The position numbers were made by a program, and so were the translations under genes. A DNA stretch of 64,000 nucleotides from NCBI GenBank assembly GCA_903813345.2, contig CAIIXF020000008.1, forward strand, positions 9,341 through 73,340, written 5' to 3'. The notes under the pieces are model-generated. The model worked only from the letters and a program-made list of their open reading frames with translations, was not told where the DNA came from and searched no databases. The stretch is from Owenia fusiformis (taxonomy: Eukaryota; Annelida; Polychaeta; Sabellida; Oweniidae). The first letter of the stretch is position 1. The number at the start of each line of letters is the position of its first letter. Below are positions 47,601 to 56,267 of the stretch, piece by piece.

Positions 47601-50600
47601 TTAAAAAAAAAAAAAAAAAAAAGTTATTTACAAAACTTTAAACAAACTTCTCTAAGATACTAAAACAAAAACGTCGATTATTACTACATGTTGCAACAAT
47701 ATCCGGGAGTGGCTTCATTTGTTAAAATAGACAGCCCTCTTTCTAGAGAAGACTATCGTCAGTAATACACACAACATAATCATAAAATCATGCTTGATGA
47801 TACCAATCAGTGTTGATACAAAATATTGATTATGCTACCAAATTTGATCTTTCAAGGCAAAAATATTCGATGTTTGACTAAGTTAAAGTTTTGTTTAAAG
47901 CTTGGATGAAAACCAACAAACTGTAAATTGAATGAATTATTTATTAACATTGGCTTGTTAAACCCATTAACATGGCAGGCTGCATTTTTACGGCCGCTGT
48001 TTATTAGGATGAACTATGCTCAATAAAACTTTGTTGTACTTTAGTAGAGAAATAAATTTTCTACATACATTCAAGTAATGTTAAATTTTTTGGACCACCC
48101 TGTAGTAGTGAGAACATGCAGACTTGCCAACCTAAAATGAAAAATATGCGGGAGGTTTTAAGAAAATTGCGGTACTTTTACGGGAGATTTTTCCAAAATT
48201 CGGTAGTTTTTATGGGAGTTTTTTTTAAATATGGAAGTTTTTGCGATAGATTTTTTACAATAAAAACGGTAGTTTTTACGGTAGATTTGAAATAAAACGT
48301 TAGTTTTTACGGAAGATTTTGCGGATTATCTCCAGTTTTTTTTTAAAAAAAGCAATAGACTTTTTTGTGAAAAATTTTATAAAATGTGGTAGTTTTTGTC
48401 GGAGACATTTGAAAAACTGTAGTTTTGTGGGATTTTTTTAAAAGTTTTAGCGGGGGATTTTTGAAATAACGGGAGTTTTTGCGGTAGGCTATTGAAAAGA
48501 CGGGAGTTTTTGCGGGAAATTTTTGGAAAAACTGGAGTTTGATGCAAATATTCTGATTCTAAATGAGGCATCTGTTTATACCCGCCATTGCTGAGCTTTT
48601 GCGACTTCCAATGTGTTATAACACAAGTTGGAGCAACTAAAACCTTGTGAAACCTCATTTTTGTGTAAGAACTATCAAATTGTCCATGTGTACTATTGAA
48701 CCGCCACAAAAAAATTCAACAGATAAAATGTATTTTGTCACATTATGAAATGATTTATACCTCAAAATGTCAATATTTTTAGTATACAATGTTTTTGTGT
48801 AAAAAGGAGCAGATTGTAAGAAACTGATTAAACATACGTAAAATGTGTATGAGGCGTCCTACCATCGATCACACCAAACCAACGTCGCCGATTTAAACGT
48901 GAATCTTTAACATTAATAATCACGGGGTACCATCGAATAATTTTGGCAACGTACCGGAGAACGACATTTTACTAAGAAATGGCAATAATTTAGCACAATA
49001 TATTTTTTAACTAGAGTTCTATTTTGATTTTGACAAAAGTAAGTATTCCATGCAATAACTATTTCATTCATGAGTTTGTAGGAATTCTGTTGGAACCCAG
49101 TTCTGATCAAGTACGAAGTTATTGAAATCGGCGCAGACGGACTTTACTCCGAAAGATGGTTTTTCGATTACAACTTTTTACAACATTTAAGTATAGACTT
49201 TTGAAAAAAGTACAGAATAGTCCTTATACTTTTGAATAATTCTGTTATTTCTGATTCACACGACTCTGATTTGTTTAATTAAAAAAAAAGTTTTAAAAAT
49301 ATTACTTAGGAACGTAACCGGAGCTGGGAACGTAACCGGAGCAGATCAGTTGAATTATATAATTTAAAAAAATAAAATATATGATTTAAAGCATATATAT
49401 TATTTACAAACACATATGTCAACTTACTTGGTGTGATAGAATTATAGAACACTGTCTATTAACGACTGAAAAGCAATGATCTGTAGTTTAACTAGAAAAA
49501 ATCATTCGCTTTCTTACTTGCTTAATGACCCACGCCTAAGTTTATCGAAACAAAGATGGATAACAACTGGTTTTGCATAAAACAATAAACGGGCACTCAC
49601 TCAAACATCTTACGTTTATATGGAGGGGGGGGGGTTGTTGATTCGATTTGGTCGAGCACATGACAAGTACTTAACACACCTACGCTATATACAGTTCGTT
49701 GTATCCTAACTTTTTTTTAATAATCTAGCATTTAAATGCTTTTATTTCACCTGAAAAAGAGAAGTTGTCTTAGAAGTATAATACATGTATGTATAAACAG
49801 TGTATACAGGGTGTCCCGAAAGTATGGCCCCCCCCCTAGGCAGACATATTCCAGTGTCTTCATAGTATGTGTCATATATCATTTTAAAGCTTATCCAAAG
49901 TTACATTGATTTGTCAAGTATCATGGTTTAACTCCCAAATGGGAAAAAGTTACAGGCATTTCAAAATTTAGTGTTTGGTCAAAATTAAGTTCAATTTTAC
50001 ACCAAATCACTCGTCAATGTGTCCTCCCGGGCCATCTTAACAGCAGCAATTATTCGGGTCGGATGCATATTGAGTTGGAAAAAGAGAACGGTGGGGGTAG
50101 AAACTCTAAGGAAACTCTTCTAAAAGTCCCTTAACCCTAGAAGCCCTAAGGGGGGGTCAAAATGACCCCCCCTGTTAAGTTTTTCCCCCATAACTTTTGA
50201 TTTCCATCTGGTAGGGTCTTCAAATTTTCAGTAGCTGAAGCTACAGATATAACAAATATTTTCTGAAAAAATCAGCAAAATTGCACATAGGGTAAATGAT
50301 TTATTATGATGTAATCATCAGCTGCAATAGACAAAATCGGAAAAAGCTAGCACTATTTCTACCATACGTGTTATATTTAGAATAAGATTACACAATCTTC
50401 CATCATCATAGTTGTTAAAGTAATTACACCAAGTTGTAGATAATTGAATGAAGTATATTTTGGGAAAGTTTGAACATCCTAGCATTACTAATTTGTTATT
50501 AATCTATTATGATGTAATCATCAGCTCCAATTGACAAAATCAGAAAAAAGCTAGCGCTAATTCTACCATACGTGTTGTCTTAAGAATAAAATTACGCAAT

Positions 50601-53600
50601 CTTACATCATCGTAGTTGTTAAAGTTTTTACAACAAGTTGTAGATAATTGAATGAAGTATATGTGGAAAAAATTTGAACATCCTAGCTCTTCTAATAAAA
50701 AATTTACAAGGGGGGTGCCCTTTTGACCCCCCCTTAGGTGTTCGTGTGACTATTTTTACCTTAGGGCTTCTAGGGTTAACAGGTTTTAATAGGGTTATAA
50801 AATTCCACACCCCTATTTTAAGGGCTTTTAAGGTCATATCTGAAAATAATTGCTGCTGTTAACATGGCCAAGGGGAGACACATTGACTAGTAATGTGACG
50901 TAAAATTGAACTTTATTTTGACAAAACACTTACTTTTAAAATGACTATAACTTTTTCCCATTTGAGAGTTAAACCATGATACTTGACAAATCAATGTAAC
51001 TTTGGATAAGCTTTAAAATGATATATGACACATACTATGAGGACACTGGAATATGTCTGCCTAGGGGGGGGGGCATACTTTCGGGACACCCTGTATATAC
51101 GAAATTAGTATAACAGAGTGGGTTCTAATAGTTCGCTGAACAAATACAATGGGTGAAATCAAATGGAATTATTTGCTTACTACATTTAATCACTTCATTC
51201 TCCATACAATGATTGTTCTATGTTTGATAGCCTTTCTAAGGTAAGTGCACTTAATTATGCATGGTAAATACCAAATTTAATTTTTCACAATGGATAAATT
51301 TTTTTCTTTAAATAAAATGTAATAAATACGCATTCGAACAATCCCGTATGTTTTTAAATTAGTATATGTGCTTTAAATCATATATTTTAATTTTTTTGAT
51401 TAAATAGTTCAACTGATCTGCTCCGGTTACGTTCCCAGCTCCGGTTACGTTCCTAAGTAGTATTTTTAAAACTTTTTTTTAAATTAAACAAATCAGAGTC
51501 GTGTGAATCAGAAATAACAGGATTATTCAAAAGTATAAGGACTATTCTGTACTTTTTTCAAAAGTCTATACTTAAATGTTGTGAAAAGTTATAATCGAAA
51601 AACCATCTTTCGGAGTAAAGTCAGTCTGCGCCGATTTCAATAACTTCGTACTTGATCAGAACTGGGTTCCAACAGAATTCCTACAAACTCATGAATGAAA
51701 TAGTTATTGCATGGAATACTTACTTTTGTCAAAATCAAAATAGAACTCTAGTTAAAAAATATATTGTGCTAAATTATTGCCATTTCTTAGTAAAATGTCG
51801 TTCTCCGGTACGTTGCCAAAATTATTCGATGGTACCCCGTGATAATGGTTTAGTTAAATGCAATCGGAAAACAAAACAATGACAAAAATTATTGATTAAT
51901 AAGGCTGGTGATTGAATTGCTTATACATGTATACATGAATGGTGGCCCAGAACTAATATTATGTTTGCTCAGTTTTTACATTACAAACGATTTATACATT
52001 TTCCTGGCCGCGAAACTGAAAGTAAAAGAAAGAAGTGCGACTCCGATTATAGGTAACAGACTTGTCATATATTCCTCTAAAAATACGGTAGATTTCAGCA
52101 AAAATACGGGAGATTTTACGGGAGATATCAGCAAAAATACCGGTAAATTTCAGCAGAAACACGGAAGATTTTACGAAAAACAATTACGGGAGTTTTTAAG
52201 AGAAATATGGTACGGGAGTTTACTGGAGAAAACGGTACATGAGTTGTTATTTTTACGGAAAACAAAAATTTTACGGGAGATTCCAGTAAAAAACGGGAGG
52301 TTGGCAGGTCTTACATGTGATGTCAAAACTTCAATTTAAAGCAGGCCCGAGGAAGTCTCCATTAGGTCAACTAGTTGTTTAGCATAGTAAATGACTTTAA
52401 GTGACATAACCTTTTTTATTTTAACTAAAACTGACAAAGTAAGAAATGACAAAATGAAAGTTAAAAACCTGAAAAGGCAAACGAGGTTTGTCTTGGGATT
52501 TTGGGAAATTATTAAAACGATAAATGAAAATAATTCACATAATTTTCGTAAAGGTCTCCTGTGGCTTTCAAGATGGCTGTAAAGAGGTCCAGCTAATAAG
52601 TTATGATGTCACAGAGTTTGATAGCAGAGGTGGTGGCGCCACTATAGCTAGGACTGTCGAACCAGATGATAAAAAAACGTATAGGATCAAGAGTGGAAGT
52701 GAGGTCCGCATAAGGTAATGAATACTTAGCCTCAAACTTATCGTTCTATTATTAAAAAATATTTGTGTATGGCGTAAAAGTACATAGACCCAGTGAGGTG
52801 ATGGCGGTGGTTAATAGAGTTGTTAATGTTGTCAAAGAAACGATCTGATATCCCAAGCTTTGAAATTTAGTCGGGAGTCAATCTTTAGAGTTGGCAATTG
52901 GCGAATAAAGATCACAATCAGCGCCAAGAAAATTACATAATTCGGGCTTTGTATAAAAAACCTCCTACCTCATACCCACCTACCCACGTACGTGGAACAT
53001 GATACAGTCATTGAAGGGTTCAATTTTAAAGATTATTAAATCTCAAAATAGCTCAAATTGTTGACATTCCTACAATTCCGGCTTTATTTTATGACTAGAC
53101 AGATGACAGATCCATAAATAAAGGCATATGGATGCATTTTAATGTGTAATGACCCGAGGGCACCCCAGGGGAATAAATAATTTACGACCGCGAGCATAGG
53201 TAACAAGCCAGCTAAAGAAATTGAAAGAAAGTGTGCTAAATTCGATGCCCCGAGTGGGAATCCAACCCAGCTGGGATGTAGTAGCAACTTGCTATCAAGA
53301 GTCGTTACAAATGCATCTATAATTCATCATAAACTAAGATTAATAAACCAAGATCTTTAAAATTGAACCCTTCAAAGACTGTATCATGTCCCACGTACGT
53401 GGGTAGGTGGGTATGAGGTAGGAGTTTTTTTTATACAAAGCCCATAATTCGGGAGACTTACCTGATGAAATTAAAAAAGCCAATATGTCCAAAAGAGGCA
53501 AAGCAAGAGCCGGGGTGTAAATGAATGAGGACGGATGCACGTGATGGGGATGGCTAACTTGTGTACGGTGTTGGAGTATGACATACCAAGAAATATCAAG

Positions 53601-54898
53601 AATCTCACACAATCCAGGGGGTCAAAAACTTCGTCTCGTTCCAATACGGATTTTCTCGAGCAGAATATATCCTATATTGCACTTCAAATCATTCAATAAC
53701 TTATAGTATTGCAGAAATGTGTTCTAATTGCATCGTCGCTTTCCACTGGGTCTAGGTAGGAACAATCGAAACCTTGTGAATCAAGATTCTACTATATAAA
53801 AATTAGCTAATATCAATACACTCACAGAAACTAAAGAATTGCAAGTTAAGGTAACTTCTCTGCCATACAGAGAAGAGAGTTTAACTCCAATCATACATAT
53901 GTGATATTTCCACATTAAATGTTGATCAATGATTGAGCCTTAAAATTCTGTCACAGTAACATTTGCTATTTTTGATCATTGATAAGAATTTGTATGTCAT
54001 TACCATTGTAAATTTTCTTTTTTGAAGAAGAATTATTATGTATTTCGTCTTTTCAACATTAAGTGAAAGTTTATTTGTTTCAAGCCACGGTATTCTTGAT
54101 TCAGAGTAGTTAACTAGGGACCAATCCTAAGGCTGGCCCTGGCCCTCTAATACCGTAAAATTCAAGCTTTTGTAATCGTACGAGGGTTGTATTATGGTGG
54201 ATCGTATCAAAGGCCACAAATTGTAAAACAGCCATGTATGTTGACCTTCTTTCTCTAAACCAAAATTGGTTTATAGACAACATTTTAAAAGTAATCTAAA
54301 CCAACTGCTCATTCTATTATACATTAATTTTTCCAAACCCCTTGAGAATACTGGAAGAACTCAAATTGGATTAATCGGTTCTTTTTTATAAATTGGAGTT
54401 ACTTTTACTATTTTTAATTTATCTGAAAAAATTCCCTTTGCTTGAAGGTTGAGAATTAAGTTTCTTCATGAGGTCAAAATTAAAATTTCATTTGTTTTAG
54501 GTATTTTTGAGGCTAGTTTTCATCCGATGTTAGAGAAACATATATTGAACTGGTTAGCAATCTCCTGGCTGTCTGTAATTTCTATTTATTTATGTGTTGT
54601 TCCCAACTACCGACACCATTACCTCTATAGCCCCCTCTATATTTGCAGGTGTTTGTTGGACATCTCAGTTGATGCGAGGAAAAATGTGCAGAACCAATGG
54701 AGAAGAGGATACACCACAGTGCTCTCTGACAACGACTTTGAGATGAAAGAAATACCATTCATGGAGACGACAACAATGTACAGTCTGCGTATAGATGGAG
54801 TCTCGTCTAAACTTGGAGGAGTGTATCGTTTCCTATCATGGAATGATTACTTATGCAACAGTATTGTTTCTGTCTACATTAACTTGGAAATTTACTAG
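35638..54898 (+). CDS. Candidate secreted immunoglobulin-like domain protein (3 exons)
   Basis: Joining 35638-35688, 52554-52714 and 54649-54898 gives 153 codons with matching phases (0, then 2). Exon 1 encodes a signal-peptide-like N-terminus (MWIEKLFTFAIIVANFW). The later part has Ig-fold hallmarks: G-SEV-RIRC with Cys about 72, QW with Trp about 88, then YSLRIDGVSSKLGGVY with Tyr about 130. The second Ig cysteine, expected two residues after that Tyr, is Phe; a Cys follows about eight residues later. The end is YINLEIY and a stop. Another frame of exon 3 holds a hydrophobic stretch (ITYATVLFLSTLTW), so a frameshift or missing downstream exon is possible. Intron 1 is about 17 kb and packed with mobile elements. 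Linking exon 1 to exon 2 is inference; exons 2 and 3 fit well. Confidence 0.5.
36188..36916. mobile_element. Three related hairpin elements (two full, one half)
   Basis: Copies at about 36540-36680 and 36785-36916 are palindromes joining GTGAATACCTGTGACACTTT with AAAGATGCACAGGTATTC(A/G)C and ending in AAATATTTAATTCTA-type sequence. A half copy (TGAAAGATGCACAGGTATTA) lies at 36290-36333. All are in the candidate intron 1 of the Ig-like gene. Confidence 0.7.
37153..37641 (+). pseudogene. LINE ORF2, endonuclease domain, N-terminal part
   Basis: The ATG at 37153 follows an A-rich leader. The frame has NILSLNANGLRDAAKRK, FLQETHF (catalytic Glu) and GDDFNTVVNP, where family members usually have GDFN. 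It belongs to the APE-type endonuclease that nicks the target for target-primed reverse transcription. The frame then runs 10 codons into insert 1 and stops at 37671. Confidence 0.85.
37642..39031. mobile_element. Insert 1 in the LINE (about 1.4 kb)
   Basis: TCTTAAA occurs at 37635-37641 and again at 39025-39031, and LINE coding resumes after it. The insert has no gene that I recognise and no clear terminal inverted repeats. CCAATCAG and CATATATGG boxes near 38030-38060 look promoter-like. Confidence 0.6.
39032..40071 (+). pseudogene. LINE ORF2, end of endonuclease and start of reverse transcriptase
   Basis: The open frame (ATG at 39091 is not a true start) has KSRLDMFLISDSF and YKSDHQAICL, the SDH motif of the endonuclease. 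A linker follows, then QWIEEGERNTNLFLGLEKH and MKLNKSPGQDGLTVEFY, a standard early RT motif. It is cut at RLGIIKLL by insert 2. A one-base frame change near 39045 separates it from the first piece. Confidence 0.88.
41380..45120 (+). repeat. Duplicated and triplicated blocks within insert 2
   Basis: A block with GAAGAGAAATCTTGA(T/C)TGAC and GCTGATA recurs at about 41800-41960 and 44395-44560, with a diverged third copy near 41395-41540. A second block (CAGTATTTGCATGTG, AATTATGATAT, TGCAATGAACTG) recurs at 42950-43050 and 44785-44890. A third (CTAATCCAAATGCCACC, AAACATTCAGAT) recurs at about 43080-43160, 43270-43410 and 45000-45110. Confidence 0.72.
42321..42788. mobile_element. hAT-like MITE
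   Basis: The ends CAGGCCTGTCAACTGTCCC and inverse CAGGGCTGTCAACTTGGGAC are flanked by TATATG on both sides. It has a 21-base C-run and repeated TTGG(C/A)CAAAGGTGTT subunits. The CAGG(G/C)-type end fits hAT, although only six of the usual eight target bases match. No coding sequence. Confidence 0.7.
45394..46701 (+). pseudogene. LINE ORF2, reverse transcriptase core
   Basis: The frame reads NWRPLTMLNVDYKLCAHILA, then FADFSKCFD (motif A), RGIQQGCPISALIYLIAAE (motif B) and QLADDTTLF (motif C with the catalytic Asp pair). It copies LINE RNA into DNA in the intact element. The frame is lost near 46610. Here the core is intact but separated from its start. Confidence 0.92.
46702..47391 (+). pseudogene. 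LINE ORF2 C-terminal part with zinc knuckle
   Basis: Shifted frames continue the protein: LHKLKSRVNWMAEYI from about 46766, then RWKISVNDKCDICGQ and HLFFQC near 47235-47320, a CCHC-type knuckle found at the end of Tx1/L1-like ORF2 proteins. At least two frameshifts (near 46610 and 46755) break it. Confidence 0.8.
49805..51095. mobile_element. Third-level mariner-like element
   Basis: The ends TACAGGGTGTCCCGAAAGTA are exact inverses up to a variable C/G-run, with TA at each border. The arms continue for about 190 bases (CAGACATATTCCAGTGTC, GCTTATCCAAAGTTACATTG). CAGGGTGTCCC ends are common in mariner families. No transposase remains. Confidence 0.82.
50135..50775. mobile_element. Innermost piggyBac-like element
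   Basis: TTAA at 50131-50134 and 50776-50779 flanks ends CCCTAGAAGCCCTAAG and the exact inverse; piggyBac ends also begin CCCTAGA. GGGGGGTCAAAATGACCCCCC-like palindromic sequence follows inside. A roughly 210-bp unit (ATGATGTAATCATCAGCT, CTACCATACGTGTT, GTTGTAGATAATTGAATGAA) is tandemly duplicated at about 50285-50690. No transposase. Confidence 0.85.
52554..52714 (+). CDS. Ig-like gene exon 2
   Basis: Open from the acceptor CGTAAAG to the donor GTAATG, 53 codons plus two bases. It encodes CGFQDGCKEVQLISYDVTEF and later KTYRIKSGSEVRIR, the strand before the first Ig cysteine. A second acceptor, GGCTTTCAAG at 52571, has a better pyrimidine tract but would need an exon 1 ending in phase 1. Confidence 0.55.
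52945..53442. mobile_element. GGCTTTG-family element, second copy
   Basis: The ends are GGCTTTGTATAAAAAACCTC and its inverse, with perfect 9-bp flanks CATAATTCG at 52936-52944 and 53443-53451. The arms of about 110 bases include ACCCACGTACGTGG. It lies in intron 2 of the Ig-like gene and is the sister of the copy at 13473. Confidence 0.82.
53930..54480 (-). pseudogene. LINE reverse transcriptase fragment (L2/CR1-like)
   Basis: Minus-strand translation of 54475-54150 gives GIFSDKLKIVKVTPIYKKE, VLPVFSRGLEKLMYNRMSS and AFDTIHHN, then EFYGIRG. Further on comes SLNVEKTKY. These are ordered RT motifs; stops and shifts break the frame. It sits in intron 2, antisense to the Ig-like gene. Confidence 0.75.
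54649..54898 (+). CDS. Ig-like gene exon 3
   Basis: The acceptor TATATTTGCAG precedes 83 codons including the stop TAG. The leading base completes Arg with the two bases of exon 2, followed by the Ig Cys. NQWRRGYTTVLSD, MYSLRIDGVSS and LGGVY fit the W and Y-x-L-x-I then G-x-Y pattern of Ig domains. Confidence 0.6.
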
Positions 54899-55792
54899 AC
54901 TGATGACCAGGGCAGTAGGGAGGTATTCCCAAGCAACTGATTTACACCCTCATACATATAGCCGGCCACTACTTTATACCATTTACCCGGGCATTTACCT
55001 CAAGGAAATAATATGGCCATACAGTAACATTTCTTTACATGGAGACATTTTCTTAAATGACGGTTTTTTATTTGTTTAATTTTTTACGTGCCTGCTTTAT
55101 AGAATGCAGAGTTTAGCAAAATGAATATTTCTAGCAATATCAATTCTTTAGGACCTCCCCACTACCCGACTACTAGCTGATCAACATAATCAGTAAATGT
55201 ACATCCCCCTAATCTAGTTTGACAACAAGAAAGTCCCTCTTTGTACCACATATTCACATTGTAATGGATAATAACAACATTAACACTGAGCGGTCTTCAA
55301 CATGAGCATGATATCTGGCGACCTGAGGACTTGGGGACTTTTGATTATCAGAAATTATGAGAGGGTAGTAAAATTGTAAATTAAATCTTGCTTCGTCGAA
55401 ATAAAAGTTTTTAATTTATGAATAACTCATGAAGCTTGTCAAACTCATCAAGTTGTGTTTTCACTTGAAGGACGATTTGATACTGTAGTGTATTTTGATT
55501 ATTTTTAAAACAATATTCACATGTTTCAACTAATTTGCTTTTGCAAGTATCAGATACAAGTAAACTTTGATAAATCAGAATTCTGAATAATACTATTGGT
55601 TTCCACCCAACTCAATATACGTCCTACAGTTATCAAGGCTATTCAATTTGCAAGTATTTAAATGACACATTGTACTTTTTTACTCACTGCCAATGAATTG
55701 ATGATTTAACAAGACAGCAGCAACACCAAATCGTAGAAAACACCCATCTAACACTCATGGCTGGCATTCTTAAAAACGAAGTAATTACAGCA
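54899..55792. other. 0.9 kb without recognised gene
   Basis: It lies downstream of the Ig-like stop. CGAAATAAAAG near 55398 could be part of a polyadenylation signal (AATAAA). No further exon was found. Confidence 0.35.
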
Positions 55793-56267
55793 AAAATCAT
55801 AAAATAACACACAAAGATGTCCACCATTTTCAAAATGGTAACTCACTATAGCCAAATTGTCATCAGAAAGTGTAATATGCTTCTAAGTAGGCACATATAA
55901 AATTTCAACAAAATCGCACACATGTACATGTGGCGACCATTTTTCAAAATGGCCACTGGCCAAAATGCCATAAGCCAGTGTGCCAATTAACAGACATAAA
56001 AAAATGGTGGCCATTTGAACAAAATTACTCCACAACTTTTGAAGTTATAGTAAAAGATGGTAAAATGGCGGCAATTTTTCAAAACGACAGCCTTCTACCA
56101 AAAGTGTCATTAGACAATGTGCCATGCTTATAGTATTCACATACCAAATATGAACAAAAATCTCTCCACTACTTTTCGCGTCATAGTAAAAAAATTTAAA
56201 ATGGCAGCCATTTTTCAAAAGGACTGCCTTCTACCAAAAGTGTCATTAGACAGTGTGTCATGCTTAT
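55793..56267 (+). repeat. Left part of interrupted repeat array (AAAATGGCGGCCATTTT type)
   Basis: Units of about 135 bases contain AATATGAACAAAA, CTCCACTACTTTT, AAAATGGC(G/A)GCC and AAAAGTGTCATTAGACA. The array is cut at 56267 by the large element and resumes in the same orientation at 61822. Confidence 0.75.

Larger units (their letters stand above)
37110..47622 (+). mobile_element. Tx1/L1-type LINE, 5'-truncated, split by two insertions
   Basis: GTTATTTACAA is duplicated perfectly at 37099-37109 and 47623-47633, and a 20-A tail occupies 47603-47622. The element starts about 40 bases before the ORF2 ATG, so ORF1 is missing. ORF2 pieces lie at 37153-37641, 39032-40071 and 45394-47391. They are separated by two later insertions, each with its own target duplication. 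Without those inserts the LINE would be about 3.8 kb. The length and N-terminal style match Tx1-like elements known from many marine animals. Confidence 0.9.
48921..51841. mobile_element. Second-level foldback with about 480-bp arms
   Basis: Arms 48921-49400 and 51358-51841 are nearly identical in inverse; both carry the same 65-codon reading. The ends are CACGGGGTACCATCGAATAA, flanked by ATAAT on both sides. GGAACGTAACCGGAGC repeats mark the inner parts of the arms. The high arm identity suggests recent activity or gene conversion. Confidence 0.82.
48119..52312. mobile_element. Outer element of a four-level nest
   Basis: The ends CAGACTTGCCAACCT and inverse AAGACCTGCCAACCT are flanked by ACATG (48114-48118, 52313-52317). 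The subterminal zones repeat TACGGGAGATTTT and GGTAGTTTTTG-like motifs on opposite strands. All coding-like frames (DFSKNTGDFTGDI and similar) come from this repetition. The family assignment is open. Confidence 0.68.

Noticed and set aside
53255-53295. Possible tRNA-derived SINE (minus strand, TAGCAAGTTGCTA then GGTTGGATTCC)
   Set aside because: The boxes are too close together for a tRNA promoter and no tRNA fold could be drawn. The stretch is part of the GGCTTTG-family element.
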